Assembly: GCA_028818385.1 (NCBI GenBank)
Contig: JAPPNY010000235.1
Location: 1 to 22,328 of the forward strand
DNA length: 22,328 bases
From: Spirochaetaceae bacterium
GTDB taxonomy: Bacteria; Spirochaetota; Spirochaetia; SZUA-6; Bin103
Reading direction: 5' to 3'
Position 1 is the first letter of the stretch, and the number at the start of each line of letters is the position of its first letter. Shown here piece by piece: positions 1 to 7,108 of this stretch. A program made the position numbers and the translations under genes. The notes under the pieces were generated by a model, which saw nothing but the letters and a program-made list of their open reading frames with translations, did no database searches and was not told where the DNA came from.

Positions 1-47
1 TCGCCCCATGATCCCAACCTGCCTCAAACCGTCCGCCCCGGCTGAAT

Positions 48-770
48 AGTTACTTCCAGTCTTTCTATTTCTGGCGGCTCATCCGCAACACGCTGTTGCT
101 CAACGTTCTGATGCTGGTGTTCGGCTTTCCGGCGCCGATCCTGTTCGCGCTGGTCATCAACGAGCTGCGCGTGCGCTGGTTCAAGCGGTCGCTGCAGACG
201 GTGAGCTATCTGCCGCACTTCGTGTCGACCGTGGTGGTGGTCGGCATGATGTACAACTTCCTGAGCGTCAGCCACGGCTGGGTCAACACCATGTTCGTGG
301 AGCTGGGCCTGGAGAAGATCAACTTCTTCCTGGAGTCCCGCTATTTCCGCTCCCTGTTCGTCGGCTCCGGGATCTGGCAGGGGTTCGGCTGGGGCTCGAT
401 CATCTTCATCGCCACCATCGCCTCGATCGACTCCGAGCTCTACGAGGCGGCGGTGATCGACGGCGCCACCCGCGTGCAGCAGATGCGTTTCATCACCATC
501 CCCGGGATCATGCCGACGATCGTGATCATCCTGATTTTCACCGTCGGCAACATGATGAACGTCGGCTTCGAGAAGATCATCCTGATGTACACCCCCGCCA
601 CCTACGACGTGGCGGACGTGATCCAGACGTACGTCTATCGGCAGGGCCTGATCGAGCTCGAGTACAGCTTCTCGGCCGCGGTCGGGCTGTTCAATTCCGT
701 GATCAACTTCGCGCTGCTGGTGGGGGCCAACCAGCTCGCGCGGCGCATCGGCGACACCAGCCTTTGGTGA
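48..770 (+). CDS. Sugar ABC transporter permease, LplB/UgpA type, 5'-truncated
   Basis: This is an inner-membrane permease of a binding-protein-dependent carbohydrate importer (CUT1, LplB-like). Readable family sequence starts around base 48 (YFQSFYFWRLIRNT) and continues through FGFPAPILFALVINEL. The EAA cytoplasmic loop that contacts the ATPase is clear (YEAAVIDGATRVQQMRFITIP, bases ~440-503). Several hydrophobic helices follow, and the protein ends with ANQLARRIGDTSLW, a typical LplB tail. Only about 240 residues are present against about 300 usual, so the N-terminal helix and part of the first loop are missing. An in-frame TGA at 9-11 and unrelated codons up to about 47 precede the homology, and TTG at 96 or ATG at 111 would cut into conserved sequence. 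I therefore read it as a gene broken at the contig edge rather than one with a real internal start. The partner permease follows 25 bp later. Confidence 0.85.
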   Translation, partial: SYFQSFYFWRLIRNTLLLNVLMLVFGFPAPILFALVINELRVRWFKRSLQTVSYLPHFVSTVVVVGMMYNFLSVSHGWVNTMFVELGLEKINFFLESRYFRSLFVGSGIWQGFGWGSIIFIATIASIDSELYEAAVIDGATRVQQMRFITIPGIMPTIVIILIFTVGNMMNVGFEKIILMYTPATYDVADVIQTYVYRQGLIELEYSFSAAVGLFNSVINFALLVGANQLARRIGDTSLW

Positions 771-795
771 CGGGAAGCGGGTAGGGCACCGCGGG

Positions 796-1680
796 ATGGC
801 GATCAGACAACGGGAGCTGGGACTCGATGCCGCCGTCTGGAGCATCGCCGTGCTGGCGCTGCTGGTCACGGGGCTGCCGTTCCTGTACGTGCTGTTTCTG
901 TCGATCTCGACGCCGGAGGCGGTGTTCTTCAACCAGGTGCTGTTCCTGCCGGACCGCATCTACCTGCAGTCGTACGCGGCCATCTTCGAGCGGGCGGCGA
1001 TCGGCACGTTCTACTTCAACACCGTCTTCATCGTCGCCATCGGCACGGCGATCAACCTGGTGATGACCTGCCTGGCCGCCTATCCGCTGTCGCGTCGTGA
1101 CTTCCGGTTCCGCCACCTGTTCATGGGCTTCATCGTCTTCACGATGTTCTTTCACGGCGGCATCATCCCCTTCTTCATCGTCGTCCGCAGCCTGGGGCTG
1201 GTGAACACGCGCTGGGCGCTGATCATCCCGTTCGCGGTGGCGGCGTGGCACATCATCATCACCCGCACCTACTTCCAGTCGGCAATCCCGGACAGCCTGC
1301 ACGAATCGGCGCTGATCGACGGCGCCAGCAGGACGCGCATCCTGGTGAGCATCGTCGTGCCGCTGGCCAAGCCCGTGATCGCCGTCATCGCTCTGTGGAC
1401 GGCGGTCGGCTTCTGGAACACTTACTTCTGGGCGCTGGTGTTCATCTTCGACGCGGACAAGCAGCCGATCCAGATCTTCCTGGTGAAGCTCCTGATCCAG
1501 GGGCAGGGGGCGGAGCTCGGCCTGGGGCGCGCCCCGGGCATGCTCACCCGGAACTCCGGCGTGGCCGAGCAGATGAAGTACGTCGCCATCGTCGTGACGA
1601 TCGCGCCCATCGTCGCCATCTACCCGTTCCTGCAGCGCTACTTCATCAAGGGCGTGATGATCGGCGCGCTCAAGGGATGA
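796..1680 (+). CDS. Sugar ABC transporter permease, YtcP/LplC type
   Basis: This is the second transmembrane subunit of the same importer, 294 residues, the normal family length. It has an N-terminal helix (about residues 14-36), the AYPLSRRDFRFRHLFMGFIVFTMFF region typical of YtcP/LplC proteins, the EAA loop ESALIDGASRTRILVSIVVPLAKP, and a C-terminal FIKGVMIGALKG, where KGxxxGAxKG is a hallmark of this branch. The ATG at 796 lies 25 bp after the upstream stop. A weak purine stretch (GGGAAGCGGG) precedes it, so the pair is probably cotranscribed. The extracytoplasmic binding protein that normally accompanies LplB/YtcP permeases is not downstream and must lie upstream of the contig edge or elsewhere. 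No ATPase gene is adjacent. The substrate cannot be read from sequence; relatives are linked to oligosaccharide and uronate-containing glycan uptake. Confidence 0.92.
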   Translation: MAIRQRELGLDAAVWSIAVLALLVTGLPFLYVLFLSISTPEAVFFNQVLFLPDRIYLQSYAAIFERAAIGTFYFNTVFIVAIGTAINLVMTCLAAYPLSRRDFRFRHLFMGFIVFTMFFHGGIIPFFIVVRSLGLVNTRWALIIPFAVAAWHIIITRTYFQSAIPDSLHESALIDGASRTRILVSIVVPLAKPVIAVIALWTAVGFWNTYFWALVFIFDADKQPIQIFLVKLLIQGQGAELGLGRAPGMLTRNSGVAEQMKYVAIVVTIAPIVAIYPFLQRYFIKGVMIGALKG

Positions 1681-1718
1681 CGGGCGCTCACGAACCCCAG
1701 GTTCCGATGCGGCCGTGC

Positions 1719-1724
1719 TACCGT
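1719..1724 (+). promoter_or_regulatory. TANNNT -10 element for the AAA ATPase gene
   Basis: TACCGT lies exactly 7 nt before GTG 1732. There is no Shine-Dalgarno sequence. The layout matches the other TANNNT-N6/7-start genes in this window and suggests leaderless transcription. No convincing -35 hexamer is visible. Confidence 0.35.
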
Positions 1725-1731
1725 GCGTTGC

Positions 1732-2892
1732 GTGGCCGACATGAAGGCAGCGCAGCAACGCCTGTTTACTCCCGGCGACGGCGCCACCCCGCCGGCCCTC
1801 ACCGGACGCGAGCGGGAGGAGGCGGTGTTGACGCGCTGTCTGGCGGATCTGCTCGGCGGCAGAGCTCCGCCGCACAACGTCGCCCTGACCGGGCCGCGCG
1901 GCACCGGCAAGACGGTGCTGCTCAACTGGTTCGAGCGCGCCTGCCGCGACCACGAACCGGACGTGGACGTGGTAAAACTGACTCCCGCCGACGTCCCGAC
2001 TCCGGACGCGCTGATCGAGGTTCTGGCGCCGCCGTCCGGAATCGCCAAGCTGCTGCCTCGGAAACTCGGCGTGGCGGCGGTCGGCTCCGTCGAGTGGGCG
2101 CCGCCGTCCGGGGGCGTGAGGAACCTGCGGGCGGAACTGACCGCCCGGTGCCGCAGGAAGCCGCTGGCGGCGTTGCTCGACGAAGCACATACGCTCGACC
2201 TGGAGGTGGGCAGAACGCTGCTGAACGCCAGTCAACAGGTGCGCGCCGACGCGCCGTTCCTGCTGGTACTGGCGGGCACCCCAGGCCTGCCCGCGCATCT
2301 CGGTGCCATGAACGCTACCTTCTGGAGCCGGCTGGATGAAGGCCGCCTGGGCATCGGTCTACTGGGCGCCACGGCCGCCCGCGCCGCGCTGGTCGAGCCG
2401 CTGGCGGCCCACGGCGTAGGCATCGACGCCGACGCGCTCGACACGGTCGTGGAGGGCAGCCAGCGTTACCCGTACTTCATCCAAGTCTGGGGCCGCGCCT
2501 TGTGGCAGCAGCGCCTGACGTCCGGCGCGACCCGGCTGACCGCCGCCCACGCGGCCGCGGCGCGGCCGGACGTGGCCGCCAGGGTCACCGACTACTACGA
2601 GGACCGGTACTTGGAGCTGGATCAATCGGGCTGGCTGGCCGTTGCCGAGTCGGTGGCCGCCCGCTTTCAATCAGCGCCGACGCTGACCTACGAGGAGTTG
2701 AAGGGCGCGGTCGCCGCCGGCCTCACTGCGCACGCGGATCCGGGGCAGGTGCATGCGGCCCTGAACGCCCTGCAGCGCCTGGGTTTCGTCTGGCGCCCGC
2801 CCGGACAGCTTCCACCGGTTCGCTACGAACCCGGTATTCCCTCGCTGACGGCCCACGTGCTCGAACACGCCGCACCTCTCGGCCGGGCCTGA
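1732..2892 (+). CDS. AAA/ORC-like ATP-binding protein
   Basis: This is a P-loop ATPase of about 386 residues with an AAA_16/ORC1-CDC6-like layout. Counting from Met 1741, Walker A is GPRGTGKT (51-58), Walker B is ALLDEAH (144-150, with D147 and E148), a sensor-1-like segment LLVLAGTPG follows (174-182), and an SRLDEGR segment (196-202) may hold an arginine finger. The last ~100 residues (YEELKGAVAAG to LQRLGFVWRPP) look like a winged-helix DNA-binding domain. Start codons GTG 1723, GTG 1732 and ATG 1741 are in frame. I chose 1732 because TACCGT sits 7 nt upstream as in neighbouring genes, but ATG 1741 is equally defensible. The family is widespread, usually annotated only as ATP-binding protein, and its physiological role is unknown. 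It lies 51 bp after the permease operon but shows no functional link. Its 3' end overlaps the convergent GH2 gene by 70 bp. Confidence 0.85.
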   Translation: MADMKAAQQRLFTPGDGATPPALTGREREEAVLTRCLADLLGGRAPPHNVALTGPRGTGKTVLLNWFERACRDHEPDVDVVKLTPADVPTPDALIEVLAPPSGIAKLLPRKLGVAAVGSVEWAPPSGGVRNLRAELTARCRRKPLAALLDEAHTLDLEVGRTLLNASQQVRADAPFLLVLAGTPGLPAHLGAMNATFWSRLDEGRLGIGLLGATAARAALVEPLAAHGVGIDADALDTVVEGSQRYPYFIQVWGRALWQQRLTSGATRLTAAHAAAARPDVAARVTDYYEDRYLELDQSGWLAVAESVAARFQSAPTLTYEELKGAVAAGLTAHADPGQVHAALNALQRLGFVWRPPGQLPPVRYEPGIPSLTAHVLEHAAPLGRA

Positions 2893-5834
2893 CCGGGTAG
2901 CGCGGTCGCGGGCGCGAAGTCCGAGAAGCAGTAGCCGACCAGGTCGTGCAGCATGAGGGCGGCGACCGGGTCGGTGTCGGCGGCTGCCGGCAAGTCGAGC
3001 GTGACCAACACGATGCGGCCGGCCTTGAACCGGAAGCGCGCGGCCAGCGCCGCCACTTCGCGCGGGACGGCCTCGCCCTGCAGCCGTCCGGGCGAGCGGG
3101 AGCGCAGCCACTCGGAGTAGCAGCCGATCAGGATATCGCCCTTCACCGACGGCTCCAGGTCGCCGATCATGGTGGCCAGCCGCGGGGAGGAACCGGAACC
3201 GCCGGGGAGGGTCTCCTGGCCGGGCGGCGCGGCCAGGACCTTCAGGAAGGTCCAGCCCAGTGGGTTCTGGTACGGGATGGCGCCGAACAGGCCGTGGGCG
3301 GGGTTGATGTACGCCCAAAAGTTGCAGCCCGGCATCGTGCCCAGCGCGTAGCCGACGGTCCCGATCGCGACGCCCAGCTCGGGGCCGACTTCCGTGCCGT
3401 CCCCGGCGAACAGCAGCACCGTCCCACCGGCGCCCAGGTACTCGTCGATCCGGGCGTCGAAGGCCCCGGCGACCGTGACCGGGATGCCGGGATCGATGCC
3501 GTCATGAGCGTCGTAGCCGGCGTCCTGCAGCGTCTGCCGGTCGGCGCGGTACACGTTGATCCGGTGCCGGCGTGGCGCTCGCTTGCCGCTCTCCGGGTAC
3601 AGGTACAGGTCGACGTAGTTGGCCGATCGCACTTCGTCGGCGTCGAGGAGCTCCACGATGAGGCGCGCTCGGGTTCCGCGCTCCACTGCCGGCGCCGGGA
3701 AGCAGATGCTGCCGATTGCGCGGACTCCCACCGCGTCCATCGACACGCCGGCCACCTCGCCGTGCGGTTCGAAGCCGTCGAGCTGCCAGCGCACCGTGCA
3801 GCCGGAAATCGGCCGGGTGCCGTAGTGCGACAGCAGCAGAGTCGCGCGCACCGTCCGGCCCGCCCAGTAATTCAGCTCCTCCCAGTCGACGATCAGCAGG
3901 TCCGGACTGTTCAGACGCGCGAGCTCGCCGTGGAACGGCCGCAGGCTCAGGTCGTAGTCCAGCAGCCCGTGCACGTACGGGCCCATGTTGGAGAACATCG
4001 TGAACACGTAGCCGGTCACGTCCGGTCCCTTCCTGATCTGCTCGACCTCGTCCTTGATGTCCGCGAACGCCGACCAGTCGTGCCGCTCGGCCAGTCCGGC
4101 GAAGCCGCCGTACACCTGGTCAAGGCCCCAGGCGCGGAACCGCTCCTCGTAACCGGCGGCCATGCGCTCGCCCAGCGCGCCCCAGCCCAGGCCGGCCGAC
4201 CGCAGGATCGGCCACGGTGTGCGTCCGCCCCACCGCCGCCGGAACCTGTCCAGGTCCGGGAAGTAGATGTAGCCGCCCAGCTCGCCGACCAGGAGCGGCT
4301 TGGGATCGGGGTCCGGCTGCGCGCTCCGTGCGCCGGGGATGCGGCTGACCCGGTCGGCACGCAGGGCGGGGTAGTGCTCGCGAGCCCGCCGGTAGTACTG
4401 CGGCCCGGAGAAGCCGTAGCGCATCAGCGAGCGCACCTCGCTCCGGTAGAACTCGCCGCCTGCGGTGTCCATGACCGGCCGGGTCGGGTCCAGGCGCTTC
4501 ACCAGGTCGTGGGCGGCGCGGACGATCTCGGCGCGCTGCTCGGGAGTGGTCGCAGCGCTTTCGTGCTCGGCCCGCTTGTCGTAGGCGGCGGGCATGGGCT
4601 CAAGGCCCTGCGCGGCGTTGAACAGCGTCCACATGAGCATGGACGGATGGCCGCGGTCCCGCCGCACCCACCCCTCGACCAGCCGGCGCCAGCGGCGGAC
4701 CGAAGCGTCGGTGATCCGCCGGTAGCAGGGCGGCTGCCCGTACACCAGCAGCCCCAGCCGGTCGGCCCATCGCAGGTAGCGGTGATCGTCGATCTGGTGG
4801 TGCTTGCGGATGCAGTTGAGGCCCATCCGCTTGGCCAGCAGCACCTCGTTTCTGATCTCGTCCTCGGTCGGGGCGTGGTACTCGGGGAGGTAGATGTTCT
4901 TGTCGGGGATGTCCTGCGGGTCCATCGCGCCCATCAGGTAGATCGGCTGTCCGTTGAGGCGGAGGTGGATGCCGTCGATGTCGATCGTGCGCATGCCGAA
5001 CTCGCGGGAGGCGGCGTCGAGGGTGCGCTCGCCCTCGGTGAGAACGGCGTGCAGCCGGTAGAGTTGCGGGTCCTCGACCGTCCACGGCCGCGGGTCGTCG
5101 ATGGCCAGTGCGGTCGCGACCTCCATCGAGAACGGTTCGCCGGCGGCCGGCAGGACCAGCTCCTGCTCCGCGGTGTGCGCCCTGCCGTCCGGGCCGTCCG
5201 CCCGAAGGTGCAACCGCACGAGCCGCTCCGTCGCGTGCGTGGGCGCGGTGATGCCGATGCGCAGGTCGGCCCGCCCGGCGTCAAGATTGGGAGCGACGAA
5301 TAGATCGCAGAAGTGGGTAGCACCGGTCACTTCCATCCACACCGGCCGCCAGATGCCGCTCCGGTGCGAGCCGGAGGTCTCGTCTCCGGGGATCTCCAGT
5401 TGATCCTCCGGCACCGAGGCGCGGACCGTGATCCGGTCGGGCCGATCGAAGGAGACGAGGCCGGAGACGTCCACCGCGAACGGCAGGTAGCCGTCCTCGT
5501 GGGTCCCGGCCAGCCGGCCGTTCACCCACACCGTGGCGTGATAGTCGACCGCGGCGAAGACGACGGCGATCCGGCGGCCCGCGTGCTCGGCAGGAACGGT
5601 GAGCTCCCGCTCGTACCACACCGGCCCCCGATAGTCACGCAGGTCGTCGAACACGAACTGCCAGGCGGCCGGCACCGGGCAGGGCCGCCCCTCGACGCCT
5701 GCGCGATGCCAGCCTTCGGCTTCGCCGCGGTCCTCCGGGTCCGGCGCGAACCGCCACGTGCCGTCCAGCGAACGCGTGACCTCGCGATCGAGCGGCACGT
5801 AGAACGGATTGGGCGGAGTGATCGGAGCCGTCAT
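2823..5834 (-). CDS. Glycoside hydrolase family 2 protein, acid/base Glu apparently missing
   Basis: This 1003-residue GH2-fold protein resembles beta-galactosidases and beta-glucuronidases. The N-terminal jelly-roll (about 15-172) shows LDGTW, VWYEREL, VDYHATVWVNG and SGIWRPVWMEV. An Ig-like domain follows (about 175-280), then a TIM barrel from about 280 (GMRTID, GLNCIRKH, YLRWADRLGLLVYG). The nucleophile position is kept (KPLLVGELGG, E518). The usual acid/base motif W-S/T-x-x-N-E reads MWTLFNAAQG, with Ala407 (codon at 4614-4616) where Glu is expected. A C-terminal ThuA/GATase-like segment (YLGAGGTVLLFAGDG) and an all-beta tail follow. There is no signal peptide, so it is probably cytoplasmic. 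I chose ATG 5834 because GGGGATGCG precedes it; an upstream in-frame ATG at 5888 abuts the Phd stop and gives an unlikely N-terminus. It may be hydrolytically altered or inactive. Confidence 0.88.
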   Translation of the reverse strand: MTAPITPPNPFYVPLDREVTRSLDGTWRFAPDPEDRGEAEGWHRAGVEGRPCPVPAAWQFVFDDLRDYRGPVWYERELTVPAEHAGRRIAVVFAAVDYHATVWVNGRLAGTHEDGYLPFAVDVSGLVSFDRPDRITVRASVPEDQLEIPGDETSGSHRSGIWRPVWMEVTGATHFCDLFVAPNLDAGRADLRIGITAPTHATERLVRLHLRADGPDGRAHTAEQELVLPAAGEPFSMEVATALAIDDPRPWTVEDPQLYRLHAVLTEGERTLDAASREFGMRTIDIDGIHLRLNGQPIYLMGAMDPQDIPDKNIYLPEYHAPTEDEIRNEVLLAKRMGLNCIRKHHQIDDHRYLRWADRLGLLVYGQPPCYRRITDASVRRWRRLVEGWVRRDRGHPSMLMWTLFNAAQGLEPMPAAYDKRAEHESAATTPEQRAEIVRAAHDLVKRLDPTRPVMDTAGGEFYRSEVRSLMRYGFSGPQYYRRAREHYPALRADRVSRIPGARSAQPDPDPKPLLVGELGGYIYFPDLDRFRRRWGGRTPWPILRSAGLGWGALGERMAAGYEERFRAWGLDQVYGGFAGLAERHDWSAFADIKDEVEQIRKGPDVTGYVFTMFSNMGPYVHGLLDYDLSLRPFHGELARLNSPDLLIVDWEELNYWAGRTVRATLLLSHYGTRPISGCTVRWQLDGFEPHGEVAGVSMDAVGVRAIGSICFPAPAVERGTRARLIVELLDADEVRSANYVDLYLYPESGKRAPRRHRINVYRADRQTLQDAGYDAHDGIDPGIPVTVAGAFDARIDEYLGAGGTVLLFAGDGTEVGPELGVAIGTVGYALGTMPGCNFWAYINPAHGLFGAIPYQNPLGWTFLKVLAAPPGQETLPGGSGSSPRLATMIGDLEPSVKGDILIGCYSEWLRSRSPGRLQGEAVPREVAALAARFRFKAGRIVLVTLDLPAAADTDPVAALMLHDLVGYCFSDFAPATALPGQARPRGAACSSTWAVSEGIPGS

Positions 5835-5887
5835 CGCATCCCCATCGCGGTGTGCCCGTGGCGATGTGTCTGAGTACAGCAGTGTCA

Positions 5888-6121
5888 CTACTGGTAGTCG
5901 GCGAAGTCGTCCAGTGGCGCGTCGATGTCCGGAGCGATGTAGGTGAAGGTGCCCTTGGCGAAGCCGGCGCGTCGGGTACGAGCAGGCGGCGCGACGGGCC
6001 TGAGTTCCGCGATCCGTTTGCCTCGGCGGGTCAGGTAGAAACTCTTGCCCTCGAGAACCTGATTCAGCAGCGCCGAGAGGTTGGTCTTGGCTTCCAGCGT
6101 CCCGATCTCCTCAACCTGCAT
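5888..6121 (-). CDS. Orphan Phd/YefM-type antitoxin
   Basis: This 77-residue protein has the Phd/YefM fold signature: an N-terminal DNA-binding half (EAKTNLSALLNQVLEGKSFYLTRRGKRIAELRPV, residues ~10-43) and an acidic, disordered toxin-neutralising tail (IAPDIDAPLDDFADYQ). The tail resembles those that bind PIN-domain (VapC) toxins. In typical pairs the toxin gene starts within a few bases of the antitoxin stop. Here the next gene on the strand is the GH2 hydrolase at 5834, and no PIN or Doc/RelE-like ORF lies on either side. It is therefore a solitary antitoxin, perhaps a remnant, a decoy for a distant toxin, or a regulator. No Shine-Dalgarno is visible before ATG 6121. Confidence 0.88.
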   Translation of the reverse strand: MQVEEIGTLEAKTNLSALLNQVLEGKSFYLTRRGKRIAELRPVAPPARTRRAGFAKGTFTYIAPDIDAPLDDFADYQ

Positions 6122-6124
6122 CAG

Positions 6125-6165
6125 GAAGCAGATGTAGTCAGGATGGTCAGGTTGTGCAAGCCCTC
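6125..6165 (-). promoter_or_regulatory. Possible weak promoter for the Phd gene
   Basis: On the minus strand TTGCAC and TACATC are separated by exactly 17 nt, and TACATC ends 9 nt before ATG 6121. Each hexamer matches the sigma70 consensus at only three positions, so support rests mainly on spacing. If real, the transcript is leaderless or nearly so. Confidence 0.25.
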
Positions 6166-6249
6166 GCCGTCACGCGAGGGTCGATCACTCTGCGCATACG
6201 ACCCTCCCACGGCCAGAAACCACTGTAGGGACACCGGTCGCCGGCTCTG

Positions 6250-6275
6250 ATGGCGATTATCATGATAATCGCCAT
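6250..6275. promoter_or_regulatory. 26-bp perfect palindrome, candidate operator
   Basis: A perfect inverted repeat with no central gap. The core is GATTATCATGATAATC, flanked on each side by ATGGC/GCCAT. It is AT-rich in a GC-rich setting. It lies 62 bp before the SDR gene start and 128 bp before the Phd gene start on the other strand. TGATAAT half-sites recall Fur boxes, but here they point outward instead of inward, so I do not assign a regulator. Confidence 0.5.
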
Positions 6276-6322
6276 GTCTACGGGCACTTATACGGATGAT
6301 GCGTGGATCCCGCCCCAGCAGC

Positions 6323-6328
6323 TAAAGT
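6323..6328 (+). promoter_or_regulatory. TANNNT -10-like element for the first SDR gene
   Basis: TAAAGT ends 9 nt before ATG 6338, and no Shine-Dalgarno is present. The spacing is slightly longer than in the other leaderless-type starts here. An alternative -10, TTATAC, lies at 6288-6293 just downstream of the palindrome. Confidence 0.3.
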
Positions 6329-6337
6329 GATCAGGCC

Positions 6338-7084
6338 ATGAAACGGCTGGAGGGCAGGCGCGCGGTGGTCACCGGAGCCGGCCGGGGGCTGGGGCTGGCG
6401 GTGGCCGAGCTGTTCGTGCGCGAGGGGGCCGCGGTCGTGCTTGCCGATCTGGACGAGGGCTCCGCCTCGGCAGCGGCGGAGCGGCTCGCGGCTGCCGGCG
6501 GCGAAGCGGTTGCCCTGCGCGCGGACGTCACCTCGACGCGCGACGTGCAGGGGCTGATGGACGCGGCGGCCGAGCGCCTGGGCGGCCTGGACGTGCTGGT
6601 GAACAACGCCGGGATCTCCAGTGCCGGTACGGTCATCGAAGTGGATGAAGCGCACTGGGAGCGAGTGCTGGCGGTCAATCTCACCTCCTCCTATCTGTGC
6701 GCCCGCTACGCGGTTCCGCACATGGAGCGGTCCGGCGGCGGCTCGATCGTCTGCATCGCTTCGGCCTCCGGCGTGACCGGGCAGAAGGGTCAGGTGGCCT
6801 ACAACGTGTCCAAGCACGGCGTCATCGGCCTGGTCCGCTGCATGGCGCTGGACCATGCCGACTCCGGCATCCGGGTCAACGCCGTGTGCCCGGGAGTGAT
6901 CAACACGCCGATGACGGACTCGCTCTCAGCCGAGCACCGCGCGAAGCTGGCGGGGTGGCATCCGCTCGGCCGCATTGCCGAGCCGGCGGAAGTGGCCCGC
7001 ACCGTGCTGCACCTGGCGTCCGACGAATCGTCGTTCACCACCGGAGCGCTGTTCCTGGTGGACGGCGGTCTGACCGCGATGTAG
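6338..7084 (+). CDS. SDR-family NAD(P)-dependent oxidoreductase (paralogue 1)
   Basis: This is a classical short-chain dehydrogenase/reductase of 248 residues. The cofactor motif TGAGRGLG is at 12-19, D36 in LADLDE follows the second strand and favours NAD(H), NNAG is at 89-92, and the catalytic residues are S142, Y155 and K159 in YNVSK. The C-terminus is FLVDGGLTAM. Sequence resembles FabG-like and sugar/polyol dehydrogenases; the substrate is not predictable. It aligns without gaps to the minus-strand SDR at 9665-10465 with 192 of 248 identical residues (77%). A VOC/glyoxalase gene begins 24 bp downstream on the same strand, so the two may act on a shared carbonyl substrate. The 26-bp palindrome upstream is a candidate control site. 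Confidence 0.95.
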   Translation: MKRLEGRRAVVTGAGRGLGLAVAELFVREGAAVVLADLDEGSASAAAERLAAAGGEAVALRADVTSTRDVQGLMDAAAERLGGLDVLVNNAGISSAGTVIEVDEAHWERVLAVNLTSSYLCARYAVPHMERSGGGSIVCIASASGVTGQKGQVAYNVSKHGVIGLVRCMALDHADSGIRVNAVCPGVINTPMTDSLSAEHRAKLAGWHPLGRIAEPAEVARTVLHLASDESSFTTGALFLVDGGLTAM

Positions 7085-7095
7085 AGCCGATCGGG

Positions 7096-7101
7096 TAGAC
7101 T
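7096..7101 (+). promoter_or_regulatory. TANNNT element before the VOC gene
   Basis: TAGACT lies exactly 7 nt before ATG 7109, inside the 24-bp gap after the SDR stop. There is no Shine-Dalgarno. It may allow a leaderless transcript separate from SDR readthrough. Confidence 0.35.
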
Positions 7102-7108
7102 CGGGCGT

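Noticed and set aside
703..2298. Long minus-strand open frame (531 aa)
   Set aside because: Composition is Arg/His/Gln/Asp-rich without domains, and it lies opposite the YtcP-like permease and AAA ATPase. It is a GC-rich shadow frame.
2946..5303. Plus-strand open frame of 785 aa opposite GH2
   Set aside because: It has no recognisable motif and a biased Val/Gln/His/Arg composition. It mirrors the GH2 gene codon pattern and is a shadow.
5835..5888. Upstream GH2 start at 5888
   Set aside because: The extra 18 residues (TLLYSDTSPRAHRDGDA) have no family match and no ribosome binding site, while ATG 5834 has GGGGATGCG in front and begins just before the conserved N-terminus.
6161..6180. Hairpin CCCTCGC-N6-GCGAGGG as a terminator or riboswitch
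   Set aside because: A 7-bp stem is easily found in DNA this GC-rich, no T-tract follows, and it lies upstream of the Phd gene instead of after a gene.
6250..6275. Calling the 26-bp palindrome a Fur box
   Set aside because: Canonical Fur boxes have inward-facing TGATAAT half-sites separated by one base. Here the half-sites face outward, and no iron gene is nearby.
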